Source of the DNA: Latilactobacillus fuchuensis DSM 14340 = JCM 11249
GTDB taxonomy: Bacteria; Bacillota; Bacilli; Lactobacillales; Lactobacillaceae
DNA: 44,999 nt
Assembly: GCF_000615805.1 (NCBI RefSeq)
Contig: NZ_BAMJ01000018.1
Span: forward strand, 1-44,999
Reading direction: 5' to 3'
In this document: positions 28,040 to 36,368 of the stretch, one piece after another
Layout: each line of letters opens with the position of its first letter
Position numbering within the stretch: position 1 is the stretch's first letter
Made by a program: the position numbers and the translations under genes
The notes under the pieces: model-generated
Database searches by the model: none
What the model saw: the letters and a program-made list of their open reading frames with translations, nothing else
What the model was told of the DNA's origin: nothing

Positions 28040-28740
28040 GTGCTAACTACCGATGGTCAAGTTTTGAGCATTAGCCTAGTCTGGTGAATAAAGTCCGGTT
28101 TATGGACTTTGTTTGCCAGACGTAGCTAAGCACAGAAACTTATCGGTAGAAGCACGTTATTGACCGAAGTGCTGAACTCAAGCGATTAAGCCTTGAGCAT
28201 AACCTAAGAAGGACAATTATGGTGAACTGACCATGATTGTCCTTCTGTAGTTAAGCGGAAAGGCTTGCTTGAGATAGCACGTTATGATTGAAGTGTCTAA
28301 CTCAAGTTGGTCAGGCTTTGAGGATTAACCTAAAAATCAGCGTTATGATTTGTACTCTGAATCATAACGCTGATTTTGTAGTTAACCGGAAAAGGCTACT
28401 TGAGTTAGCACGTTATCAAAGAAGTGCTAACTACCGATGGTCCAGTTTTGAGCATTAGCCTAGTCTGGTGAATAAAGTCCGGTCTATGGACTTTGTTTGC
28501 CAGACGTAGCTAAGCACAAAAACTTATCGGTAGAAGCACGTTATGATCGAAGTGCTGAACTCACGGGTAGCTTCTGAGCATTAGCCTAGTTCCGTGAATA
28601 AAGGCGGGTTATGCCTTTGTTTGCGAAACGTAGCTAAGCACAGGAAGCTGTGAGTGCAAGCACGTTACGATTGAAGTGTCTGACTCAATTTGATTAGGAT
28701 TTGAGTATTAACCAGAAAAGGACTACTTGGGTTAGCGCGC
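28040..28740 (+). repeat. Array B: five ~125-nt hairpin repeat units plus a truncated sixth
   Basis: Largest block. Units start at 28040, 28169, 28293, 28424, 28552 and 28676 (period 124-131 bp), plus strand, sense to the upstream gene, whose stop overlaps the start. The closing stem is GTGCT/AGCAC. The second stem covaries: CTACCGAT/ATCGGTAG (units 1 and 4), CTCAAGC/GCTTGAG (2), CTCAAGT/ACTTGAG (3), CTCAC/GTGAG (5). The third stem does too: AAGTTT/AAACTT, GCCTT/AAGGC, AGCTTC/GAAGCT. Central hairpins differ but are paired. Unit 6 keeps only the two ends (about 65 bp). The array accounts for the 770-bp gap along with the terminator. Confidence 0.88.
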
Positions 28741-28754
28741 TCAACTTCCCCACA

Positions 28755-28788
28755 AAAAATAACCCCCGCTTTTGCGGAGGTTATTTTT
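28755..28788. terminator. Bidirectional terminator after array B
   Basis: Stem AAAAATAACC-CCGC / GCGG-GGTTATTTTT with loop TTTT. It closes the array-B transcript on the plus strand and the ntdp gene on the minus strand, which means array B lies inside a 3' untranslated region. Confidence 0.85.
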
Positions 28789-28812
28789 GTTTGGATAAGA
28801 CTAAATAGGGTT

Positions 28813-29349
28813 CTAACGGTGGTGCGATAACTCCTGGTAACGGTTATACCAAATATCAATATATTCCTTTGAAAAAGGTCCCTTACCAGTGTTGATCCAA
28901 TCAACCAAAATTTTGACATTGGCTTTCAATATCCGATCAGTCTCGGCAGAGTAATGCCACTTGGCGCTGTGCGCTTCGTATTCATCAACATCCAACAAGC
29001 GTTTCTCACCATTTGGAAAAACCTTCACATCTAGATCATAATCAATGTATTTCAAAGCTTCTTGATCTAAGACATTCGGTGATGCCAAATTGCAGTAATA
29101 CGAAACGCCGCCTTCGCGAATCATAGCCACAACGTTAAACCAATACTTTTTGTGGAAATAAATAAGTGCCGGCTCCCGAGTAACCCACTTTCTGCCGTCT
29201 GATTCTGTAACTAAGGTATGATCGTTACAACCAATCACCGCGTTCTCGCTGGTTTTTAAAACCATCGTATCCCGCCATGTCCGGTGTAAACTCCCATCGT
29301 GTTTATAACTTTGAATCGCTATATAGTCGCCTTCTTTAGGAACATTCAT
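28813..29349 (-). CDS. Nucleoside tri-/diphosphate phosphatase (DUF402, Ntdp)
   Basis: A 178-aa protein of the Ntdp/DUF402 family, which hydrolyses nucleoside tri- and diphosphates. The start [17 protein letters not shown] and the conserved core [33 protein letters not shown] and LLDVDEYE are present; the Asp/Glu-rich core holds the metal site. The ATG at 29349 is chosen because VPKEGD starts all family members; a longer frame to 29388 exists. Monocistronic, with a terminator shared with array B. Confidence 0.9.
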   Translation of the reverse strand: MNVPKEGDYIAIQSYKHDGSLHRTWRDTMVLKTSENAVIGCNDHTLVTESDGRKWVTREPALIYFHKKYWFNVVAMIREGGVSYYCNLASPNVLDQEALKYIDYDLDVKVFPNGEKRLLDVDEYEAHSAKWHYSAETDRILKANVKILVDWINTGKGPFSKEYIDIWYNRYQELSHHR

Positions 29350-29435
29350 CGCGCAACCCAGCTTTCCAAGGTTATGATTCATAATCACCTATCATTATAG
29401 CAAAGTCTGCTTAATATACCTAAAACTTTCTACCG

Positions 29436-30575
29436 TTAATTGGTCTTAATGCGCGCCATTAATTTCTTTTGAACGGTCGGTAACGCAACCATCTGTAAAG
29501 CGTCCTCTGAATACCATTGTCCTGGGAAAAAGGCCAAATCAACATCAGCCACTAATTCTGCTTGTAATAATTCAATCGTCCACTTTAAGTGGGTAAAGGT
29601 GTGGACAACTGGTTTCAGATTAGTGGGCCGTAATTGTTGCAACGTGATTGCATAAGTCTCCTGAAAGTAGCGTTCAATATAGGTCAAGATTTCTTCTGGC
29701 GTCAGGACTTCATCTTCCGGTAAAATATCAGCCGGCACGACTAATGGATAGGTGGTTAAATTCGCCAATAACCCCGTACTCGGTCGTTTCTGTAATAAAA
29801 CGCCCTGCGGTGACTGAATAATCACCGCCATTAACGCGACTGGTTTAGGCCGTTGCTTTTTAGTCTTAACCGGATAATCGAGTAACGTTCCGTCTTGATA
29901 ACTTCTAAAAAAAGGTGCTAAATCCGTCTCACCAACCGTCGGATTCTTAGCGGTGCAAACTTGTGAACCAAAATCCATGACCGCTTGATTGAAATCGCCC
30001 GGCCGGTCCTGCGGTATTAACGGTAAAATGGCGTCATAAAAAATTTGACGATTCTTCGGATTAGCGATGTCGGCATCAATCTTTAATAGTCGACTGAAGA
30101 CCCGAAACGCATTGCCATCAATTGCTGGCACGACTTCACCAAAACAAATACTGGCAATCGCGCCGGCGGTATAGGGGCCAATCCCCGCCAATTTTTCTAA
30201 CTCAACGGATGTTTGCGGCCATTGACCTTGATAATCATCAACAATCTGGCGCGCTGCTTTTTGTAAATTGCGAGCCCGCGAATAATAGCCGAGCCCCTCC
30301 CACGTTTTCAAAAGTAACTCTTCTGGCGCAGCCGCTAAATCGACTACGGTTGGAAAAGTCGCTAAAAAACGTTCATAATACGGAATCACCGTTTGGACTT
30401 GGGTTTGTTGTAACATAATTTCCGACAACCAGACCCGATACGGTTCTTGATTCAACCGCCAAGGTAACTCCCGACGATGAACGTCATACCACGCCATAAA
30501 AGTTGTTTGAAACGCTTGAATCTCGCTAGTCGTCATCTGATAAGGCTTGTTCGTCAATGAATCGGTTGATGGCAT
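29436..30575 (-). CDS. mutY: A/G-specific adenine glycosylase MutY, lacking the Fe-S cluster ligands
   Basis: MutY removes adenine mispaired with 8-oxoG. The 379-aa protein has LPWR and LSEIMLQQTQV with the catalytic Glu, the helix-hairpin-helix LAGIGPYTAGAI and the catalytic Asp in PAIDGNAFRV. The C-terminal NUDIX-like 8-oxoG recognition domain (about residues 240-370) is complete. The usual four-cysteine [4Fe-4S] loop (C-x6-C-x2-C-x5-C) is replaced by CTAKNPTVGETDLAPF with only one cysteine, so this is a cluster-free MutY, a type known in some lactobacilli. The ATG at 30575 overlaps recX by about 50 bp. Confidence 0.93.
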   Translation of the reverse strand: MPSTDSLTNKPYQMTTSEIQAFQTTFMAWYDVHRRELPWRLNQEPYRVWLSEIMLQQTQVQTVIPYYERFLATFPTVVDLAAAPEELLLKTWEGLGYYSRARNLQKAARQIVDDYQGQWPQTSVELEKLAGIGPYTAGAIASICFGEVVPAIDGNAFRVFSRLLKIDADIANPKNRQIFYDAILPLIPQDRPGDFNQAVMDFGSQVCTAKNPTVGETDLAPFFRSYQDGTLLDYPVKTKKQRPKPVALMAVIIQSPQGVLLQKRPSTGLLANLTTYPLVVPADILPEDEVLTPEEILTYIERYFQETYAITLQQLRPTNLKPVVHTFTHLKWTIELLQAELVADVDLAFFPGQWYSEDALQMVALPTVQKKLMARIKTN

Positions 30576-31328
30576 CAATATTGAATCCCTTCCGATAAAG
30601 TGCTTGTTGCATCTTCATCCGTCGTTCTTGTGGTTCGAGTAGTCGGTACCGACGCCATTTTTTGAGACCAAGCGTCTTTAGTGCGTCCTCCTCATCGTCC
30701 GGATCAGCTTCTAAAGCTAAAGCTCGATAATCAGACTTAAATCATCCCCAGAGAAGCCTTTTTGCATTAAACCCTGTTTAATCTTTTGTTGTTGTTCAAA
30801 AAAGGAGGAATGGCGGTATTTCTTAGCCAGCTTCTGAGCGGCCGCTAAACCGACTTCGGCCCGATCATCAGTGGTATAAAGGGTTAAAGCTTGATCGATT
30901 TGTGGCCCCTTGACCCCTTTTTGAATCAGCTTTTGGCGAATGACTTTCGGCCCTTTATCGCCCGTGTGCATAACGGTTCGCACATAACTATCGGCATAAT
31001 CTTGATCATCGATGTAATGCAGTTCCCGTAATTTAGCCAGACTATGTTCAATGCCATCCGGCGTAATTTCGTGTTCCTGTAAATATTGCCGCAATTCTTT
31101 TTCAGTCCGTAATTGCCGACTTAAATAATTCAGCGCTAATTGATAAGCTTTAGCGTCATCGTCGTCTTTTTGAATATCGCGTTGTAAGGTGGCATCCATT
31201 TCGAGTCCCTTAGCCAAGCGATATTTAATCAGGACACTTTCAGTGACGCCAAATGCAAAGGCCTCATCGATAAAAATGTTGTAGCGCCCTTTTTGTTTTT
31301 GTGACGAAATTTTAGTGATTTTAGGCAT
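30526..31328 (-). pseudogene. recX: Regulatory protein RecX, frameshifted
   Basis: RecX binds RecA filaments and limits recombination and SOS. The main frame (30717-31328, 203 aa) has the N-terminal part and the repeats YLSRQLRTEKELRQYL and YVRTVMHTGDKGPKVIRQKLIQKG, and then stops after SLIIE. The rest (WRRYRLLEPQERRMKMQQALYRKGF) is encoded in another frame down to a TAG at 30526. At 30723, GAG CT should be GAG GCT; one G gives 267 aa, a normal RecX. AGGAG overlaps the stop of the upstream 59-aa gene, so translation is coupled; mutY overlaps the 3' end. Confidence 0.88.
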
Positions 31329-31337
31329 AGGCCACTC

Positions 31338-31517
31338 CTATTTCTTGTTTTGGCGGGTTGCTTTAACGTTTAAATAAATCTTGAAGCCAATCACGACGAC
31401 TGCCAAGATTAACGTCAAAATAATCATCATTAAATCTTTTTCTTGAAAAGCATAGACCCCGATAGCTAAAACCACGACCATCGCGATTAAAAATTGATTT
31501 CGTTCTAAAAAATTCAT
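31338..31517 (-). CDS. Small two-helix membrane peptide (59 aa)
   Basis: An ORF below the usual length cut-off. ATG at 31517 follows AAAAGGAG at good spacing. The product has two hydrophobic segments (about residues 9-23 and 31-49) and a basic C-terminus (KATRQNKK). Its stop codon is embedded in the recX ribosome binding site (TAGGAG), so the two genes are translationally coupled. The family is not recognised; the conserved spacing and codon use support it being real. Confidence 0.7.
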   Translation of the reverse strand: MNFLERNQFLIAMVVVLAIGVYAFQEKDLMMIILTLILAVVVIGFKIYLNVKATRQNKK

Positions 31518-31645
31518 TGATGTACTCCTTTTAATTTACTGATTGTAGCATAGCATAAATGCGAAAATCCGACAAAAAATGCCGCCTACGCGTTTAAAGC
31601 TGTTATAATAGAAGTCATTCAATTCAAATCATAGGAGCTAATTAA

Positions 31646-33027
31646 ATGCCACAACCAACAACCAACAATGAAGTCGCAGCCGGTCAACGTTTTCCATTGA
31701 CGATTAAACGAATCGGTATTAACGGTGAAGGGATCGGTTATTACAAACGCAAGATTGTTTTCATCCCCGGTGCCCTACCTGAAGAAGTCGTCGTGGCCGA
31801 AGTCACCAACGTGGCCCCCCGTTTCATCGATGCTAAGGTGCATAAAATCCGTAAAATGGCACCCAACCGCGTTGAACCCAAAGACGCGACTTACGGTCAA
31901 GTCGGCGGCATTGAACTGGAACATCTCAACTACCCTGCCAATTAGCCTTCAAAAAAGACGTGGTCGTTCAAGCCCTCGAAAAATTCAAGCCCCACGGTTA
32001 CGCCCAATACCACATTACTGAAACGGTCGGGATGGCCAATCCTTGGCATTATCGTAATAAAGCCCAATTCCAAGTGCGTGAAATCGACGGCAAGCTAGCA
32101 GCTGGTCTCTACGCACCAAGTAGCCATACTTTAATCGACTTACCTGAATTTGCAACGCAAACCGACCTAACGATGCACATTATCCGCACCGTCCTTAAAT
32201 TAGTCGAAGCACTCGGGATTCCCGTTTATGATGAACAACACAACGCTGGTATTTTGAAAACAATCGTTGTTCGTGAATCCTTCGAAACCGGTCAAGCGCA
32301 ATTAACGTTGATTACCAATTCGCAAAAACTCCCTAAAAAACAAGCCTTAATCACCGCGATTCAAGAACAATTACCCGAAGTCGTTTCGATCATGCAAAAC
32401 GTTAACAAAGGTAAAACCGTCATGGTTTGGGGCGATGAAACAATTCATCTAACCGGCCAAGAAACGATTACTGAAACCTTAAACGGTATTCATTTCGAAC
32501 TAACGGCGCGGGCTTTCTTCCAATTAAATCCCAAACAAACGGCCAAGATGTACGAAATGGTCGAAGATGCACTCGATTTAAACAGCAATGATCGCTTAGT
32601 CGATGCTTATTGTGGTGTCGGTACAATCGGTTTAAGTTTGGCTAACCAAGTCGCCGAAGTCCGCGGGATGGATACGATTCCGGATTCAATCGAAGCCGCG
32701 AAACACAACGCAGCTATTAATCAGATTGAAAACACTGAATATTTCGTTGGGGCTGCTGAAGAACTCTTACCACAATGGTTAGACGATGGTTTCCAACCAA
32801 CCGCTTTGGTTGTTGATCCCCCTCGTACTGGTTTGGATCAACAATTAATCGATGCGATTTTATTAAGTCTCCCCGCTAAGTTTGTTTACGTTTCATGTAA
32901 CCCATCAACCTTAGCCCGTGATTTAAAACAACTCACAACCCGATACCAGGTTGAACAAATCCAACCATTGGATATGTTCCCCCAAACGGCCCGCGTTGAA
33001 GCAGTCGTGACATTAACGTTAAAATAG
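31646..33027 (+). pseudogene. rlmD: 23S rRNA (uracil-5-)-methyltransferase RlmD/RlmCD type, frameshifted
   Basis: A TrmA-family SAM-dependent m5U methyltransferase. The first frame (31646-31945) encodes an N-terminal TRAM domain (about residues 10-75, RIGINGEGIGYYKRK...VFIPGALPEE). The second (31960-33027) encodes the Rossmann domain with AYCGVGTIGLSLA, the VVDPPRTG motif and the catalytic cysteine in YVSCNPSTLARDL. At 31938-31939 GCC AA should be GCC CAA; one C gives 460 aa, a typical length. The Cys ligands for the [4Fe-4S] cluster (usually CGGCxxQH) are absent: the region reads YGQVGGIELEHL. AGGAG precedes the ATG. Confidence 0.9.
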
Positions 33028-33033
33028 AGCAAT

Positions 33034-33065
33034 AAAAATAACGACCTTTTGTAGGTCGTTATTTT
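33034..33065. terminator. Bidirectional terminator between rlmD and the DUF805 gene
   Basis: Perfect stem AAAAATAACGACC / GGTCGTTATTTTT with a short loop (TTTTGTA). It serves both convergent genes. Confidence 0.9.
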
Positions 33066-33069
33066 TGTG

Positions 33070-33570
33070 CTATTTTTTCCGTAAAAAGAAAGTCACCAAC
33101 GGATTATCGCTCTTCGTGATTAGTGAATCGGTTTTTAAAACTGAAACGACAAACAAGAAAACCCCGATTAAAGCCGCGATCAACGACCATGAGCGCACTT
33201 GTAACCCCTGACTAGCACGTGATGCCAATGTGTTAAAGAGCCACAGTACAACGACGCCCCGTCCGTTTAAACCAACATCTCGATAACGACGCATGCTCAT
33301 CGCTAATGTGGGAATCACTAATGCAATCGTTAAAACTGCAAAAATTAATAGTAATCCAATACTGCTGGTTTGCGGTAAACTCATTTTCAGCATCATCGCC
33401 ATTACTAAGCGGCCCATCAAGTAAAAGAAAGGAATGAACCAAATGATTAATAGAATCAGCATGACCCACCAATAACCGCTCCGCGTCGTTTGACCGACAA
33501 AATCAAAATAACCTTTAAAATAATCACGTAACGCCTTTTTAAACGTCACTTTTTGCGTTGTCCCATTCAT
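33070..33570 (-). CDS. DUF805 family membrane protein
   Basis: A 166-aa inner membrane protein with about four helices. It has the DUF805 pattern: FGQTTRSGYWWV-like entry (here FVGQTTRSGYWWVML) before the first helix and MRRYRDVGLNGRG after the third. The ATG at 33570 follows GGAGGG; a longer frame to 33585 exists. Function unknown; similar proteins are small membrane proteins of lactobacilli. Monocistronic. Confidence 0.85.
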   Translation of the reverse strand: MNGTTQKVTFKKALRDYFKGYFDFVGQTTRSGYWWVMLILLIIWFIPFFYLMGRLVMAMMLKMSLPQTSSIGLLLIFAVLTIALVIPTLAMSMRRYRDVGLNGRGVVVLWLFNTLASRASQGLQVRSWSLIAALIGVFLFVVSVLKTDSLITKSDNPLVTFFLRKK

Positions 33571-33662
33571 TAAAGAACCCTCCAAAAAAATTAATACCTT
33601 AATTGTACCGCACTAGCGACCATCTTTGGTACAATTAAACCAGTTAAATGGAGGATGATTTT

Positions 33663-34139
33663 ATGAAAATTTATTTTGCGAATGCTTTATTCTCACAAGC
33701 CGATTTTGAATACAATGCCCGCTTAGTCGCTGAGTTACGTCAAGCCGACCCGACTTTATCAATTTATCTCCCACAAGAAAATGCGGCAATTAACGATAAG
33801 AACGCCTACGCCAATGCCGAAATGATCGCCCAGGCGGATACGGAACAACTAACCGCTAGCGATTTAGTGATTGCGATTCTCGATGGTCCAACAATTGACG
33901 TCGGGGTCGCCAGTGAAATCGGGGTCGCTTTTGCAAAACAGATTCCAATCATCGGTCTTTACACCGACAGCCGTCAACAAGGCGCGACTAATACTCAAAA
34001 AATTGCGGCCTTACAACAAATCGCTGAGAACCAATTCCACTATCTAAACCTCTATACCGTCGGCTTAATCAAGAGCAACGGGGCGATTGTCAATTCAACC
34101 GATGCTTTAATTAAAGCCATTCAAGAACAAACTCATTAA
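33663..34139 (+). CDS. Nucleoside 2-deoxyribosyltransferase
   Basis: A 158-aa transferase that swaps bases between deoxynucleosides for purine and pyrimidine salvage, typical of lactobacilli. Features: IYFANALFSQADFEYN at the N-terminus, the catalytic-region aspartate/glutamate in AILDGPTIDVGVASEIGVA (GPxxDxGxxxExG), and a 158-aa length equal to the known enzymes. GGAGGA precedes the ATG. Monocistronic, with its own terminator. Confidence 0.93.
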   Translation: MKIYFANALFSQADFEYNARLVAELRQADPTLSIYLPQENAAINDKNAYANAEMIAQADTEQLTASDLVIAILDGPTIDVGVASEIGVAFAKQIPIIGLYTDSRQQGATNTQKIAALQQIAENQFHYLNLYTVGLIKSNGAIVNSTDALIKAIQEQTH

Positions 34140-34150
34140 ATAATAAATCG

Positions 34151-34188
34151 TCCAGACCACAGTAATCAATTGCGGGTCTGGATTTTTT
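34151..34188 (+). terminator. Terminator of the deoxyribosyltransferase gene
   Basis: Stem CCAGACC / GGTCTGG followed by TTTTTT on the plus strand. Confidence 0.85.
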
Positions 34189-34195
34189 AACATCA

Positions 34196-34666
34196 AAAAA
34201 GGAATTCAAGTTATCGTTCACTTGAATTCCCCTACGTTGTAGAAAATAGCTTGGTGTGACACTGATGTCGCTGTTTCGAATTCTTAATACTTACACCTCA
34301 ATCTATATGCTATTCAATTGTAATTAATCGTTCATCTAGCCTACTGTTATCGAATAATCCGATCTGATTTGGTCTAATGACCCTGCTATACAGCTTCAGC
34401 GATTACGATTAACGTTGCGTTTACTACCTGAGTGATATACTGTGACGGACATCAGCCTCCGATATATTTGATGATGATTTATACTTCTAGCGTGTTGCAC
34501 TTAAGTTGGCACTGGGCCCACTCCCTTACAAACTCTTTTCCGTATCAATTGTTCTTGATCATTTACCAAATATCTATCTATGGTACGACAGCTGATTGTT
34601 ATCAATCAACTGCTATTACTTTAAAGCTAACTTGATTTACTTTAACCAACCAAGCTATCTTTCTAC
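34196..34666 (-). ncRNA. Predicted ~470-nt structured non-coding RNA
   Basis: There is no credible coding frame between 34190 and 34740. On the minus strand a promoter (-10 at 34673-34678) predicts a start near 34666, and a strong terminator ends at about 34195. The 5' end (34649-34666) and the segment at 34239-34255 are complementary over 17 bp with one bulged G, so the transcript is closed by a long end-to-end helix just before the terminator. Inside are a perfect-shape hairpin (34589-34612: CAGTTGATTG, loop ATAA, CAATCAGCTG), a GGTC-ATTA-GACC hairpin (34371-34382) and a long-range TTAATCG/CGATTAA helix (34406-34412 with 34324-34330). It does not show tmRNA, RNase P or SRP signatures that I could see. 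Known large RNAs (OLE, GOLLD, ROOL) have not been compared. Confidence 0.6.
34200..34230 (-). terminator. Terminator of the predicted ncRNA
   Basis: Perfect 11-bp stem GGAATTCAAGT / ACTTGAATTCC followed on the minus strand by TTTTTT. On the plus strand there is no T-run, so it ends a minus-strand transcript. Confidence 0.85.
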
Positions 34667-34672
34667 ACCCTT

Positions 34673-34701
34673 AATATACCACCTTATGTAATCGGTTACA
34701 A
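34673..34701 (-). promoter_or_regulatory. Promoter of the predicted ncRNA
   Basis: Minus strand: -35 TTGTAA (34696-34701), 17-bp spacer, -10 TATATT (34673-34678). The predicted start coincides with the first base of the closing helix of the RNA. Confidence 0.6.
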
Positions 34702-34745
34702 CTTAAACGCTCATAAATTTTAAAAAGAATTTTATTCTAAAAAAT

Positions 34746-34782
34746 CAGCCTCTGAATACCGCTATTACAGTATTTAGAGACT
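34746..34782 (-). terminator. Terminator downstream of mvaS and array C
   Basis: Stem CAG-CTCT-AATAC / GTATT-AGAG-CTG followed by T6 on the minus strand. Array C therefore lies between the mvaS stop codon and this terminator. Confidence 0.8.
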
Positions 34783-34837
34783 GTTCTTTATTTATTAATT
34801 AAATGGTTAAACTAATTTTTTTAACGACTTTTATAAC

Positions 34838-35202
34838 GTGCTTCTCAAGTAGCCTTTTCCAGTTAACTACGAACTGGTCATTATGAGTAAAAACCACTCA
34901 TAACACCCAGTTCTAGGTTAATCCTCAAAGCCTAATCAACTTGAGTCAGCACTTCGATCTTAACGTGCTTCTGAGCTAACTTCTTCCGCCTAGCTACGAT
35001 TAGCAAACTATGACCAAATCCCGGTCATAATTCACTAATCTAGGCTATACTCAGTTGCTGACCGCAACTCAAAGCACTTCTTCTTTAACGTGCTTCTCAA
35101 GCAAACCTTTCCGCCTAACGACAGAAGGGCAATCATGGTCAGTTCACCATAATTGTCCTTCTTAGGTTATGCTCAAGGTTTAACCGCTTGAGTCAGCACT
35201 TC
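34838..35202 (-). repeat. Array C: three ~125-nt hairpin repeat units overlapping the mvaS 3' end
   Basis: Three units with anchors (AGCACTTC) at 34948, 35073 and 35195, period 122-125 bp, in the sense direction of mvaS. The first unit covers the last nine codons and the stop of mvaS. Unit 1 is nearly identical to unit 2 of array B and unit 4 of array A, including its central hairpin. Unit 3's central hairpin is GAACTGG/CCAGTTC where array A has GAATCGGGT/ACCCGATTC and array B has AAAATCAGCG/CGCTGATTTT: clear compensatory change. Confidence 0.85.
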
Positions 35203-36354
35203 GTATATTCTTTCATGTTCCTTCATTCCTGTTAGGACGACTGGTGAGGGGTCGACTGTTAGGTCGATTTCAAAGGTGCTGCCGTCTTCTGGTAGTTCCG
35301 TTTGGAATTGGGTTTCGTATTCGGCCATCGTTAATTGCTGGCGTTTGGCTAATAGATCAGCATGTTTCTGAACAGCCAATTGGGCTTCAAAATTAGGTTG
35401 CAAAATAGCCGTAAAGAATTCACTAATTGCACCTGAACCGTAACTAAATAAGCCAATCCGATCACCGGCTTGCAATTGTTGTGATTGTTCTAGAAGTGAC
35501 ATTAAGCCTAGATATAATGAACCGGTATAGATATTCCCGATTTGGCGGCTATACAACGTACTTTCTTGATAACGCGCTAACAAGTCAGCCTGCTGTGCTT
35601 CAGTGGCTTCTGGTAAAATCGTTCGTAGCGCCTTTAAGCCCATCTTCGTGTAAGGTAAATGGAAACAAAGTGCTTTAAAATCGGCAATCGTCCGGTCGGT
35701 TGTATTGCGATAATCCGCCCAAGTTTTCTGGAAGAAATCAATGTATTGTTCCGTCGAATATTTACCACGTGCAAAAGCTTCTTTGGAATAGTTAGGCCGC
35801 CAAAAATCTTGAACGTCCGCACTGTGCACCGTTGTTTGCGGTTCTAGAACCATTAATCGGGGTTGCGCACTGATTAACATTGCAACCGCTCCGGCACCTT
35901 GCGTGACTTCACCGGGTGTTTCTAATCCGTAACGTGCGATATCGGAACCAATCACCAACGCTTTTTGATCCGGGTGAGTCGTCACATAATCATACGCGGT
36001 CATCAACCCCGCCGTTGCGCCATAACACGCTTCCTTAATTTCAAAAGCCCGAGCGTTTTGAAGACCGAGCAAGCGTTGGATATAAAGGGCACCAGCTTTC
36101 GATTGATCGATGCCAGATTCAGTCCCTAAAACCAATAACGAAATATTATCGCGATTCTCACCGCCAAGCAGGTCTAATGCGGCATTGACCCCCATCGTCA
36201 CTGAATCTTGACTAAGTGGTGCAATCGCCATTTGATCTTGACCAATCCCAATCGTAAATTTATCAGGATCAACGCCGCGCGCATTCGCTAACATGACGAG
36301 GTCTAAATAAGTATTCGGGGTAAATAACCCCATTTTATCAATTCCGATTTGCAT
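35173..36354 (-). CDS. mvaS: Hydroxymethylglutaryl-CoA synthase
   Basis: Condenses acetyl-CoA with acetoacetyl-CoA to HMG-CoA in the mevalonate pathway to isoprenoids (undecaprenyl phosphate, menaquinone). The 393-aa protein has the catalytic Glu region in LVLGTESGIDQSKA, the acyl-accepting cysteine in EIKEACYGATAGL, and a histidine in CFHLPYTKMG. Of two adjacent ATGs, the second (36354) has better spacing to AGGAAG. Third gene of thiolase-mvaA-mvaS, 12 bp after mvaA. The last residues (EVLTQAVKP) are encoded by repeat unit C1. Confidence 0.95.
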   Translation of the reverse strand: MQIGIDKMGLFTPNTYLDLVMLANARGVDPDKFTIGIGQDQMAIAPLSQDSVTMGVNAALDLLGGENRDNISLLVLGTESGIDQSKAGALYIQRLLGLQNARAFEIKEACYGATAGLMTAYDYVTTHPDQKALVIGSDIARYGLETPGEVTQGAGAVAMLISAQPRLMVLEPQTTVHSADVQDFWRPNYSKEAFARGKYSTEQYIDFFQKTWADYRNTTDRTIADFKALCFHLPYTKMGLKALRTILPEATEAQQADLLARYQESTLYSRQIGNIYTGSLYLGLMSLLEQSQQLQAGDRIGLFSYGSGAISEFFTAILQPNFEAQLAVQKHADLLAKRQQLTMAEYETQFQTELPEDGSTFEIDLTVDPSPVVLTGMKEHERIYEVLTQAVKP

Positions 36355-36368
36355 CATTAACTTCCTAT

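Noticed and set aside
22232-28740. CRISPR-like regular repeats
   Set aside because: The period is about 125 bp, the repeated parts are longer than CRISPR repeats and are interrupted by paired arms rather than by unique spacers, and there are no cas genes.
28665-28919. Minus-strand 84-aa ORF crossing the end of array B
   Set aside because: It spans a terminator and the shadow of the ntdp gene; no ribosome binding site.
34409-34463. 18-codon minus-strand ORF inside the predicted ncRNA (GGAGG then ATG)
   Set aside because: The GGAGG is only three bases from the ATG, too close for normal initiation, and the peptide has no features; it is more likely part of the RNA fold.
34432-34635. Plus-strand 67-aa ORF
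   Set aside because: No ribosome binding site, unusual amino-acid composition, and it runs antisense to the predicted structured RNA.
34196-34666. tmRNA, RNase P RNA or SRP RNA
   Set aside because: I could not find the tRNA-like ends of tmRNA, the GAGGAAAGUCC core of RNase P, or the SRP Alu/GNAR motifs on either strand.
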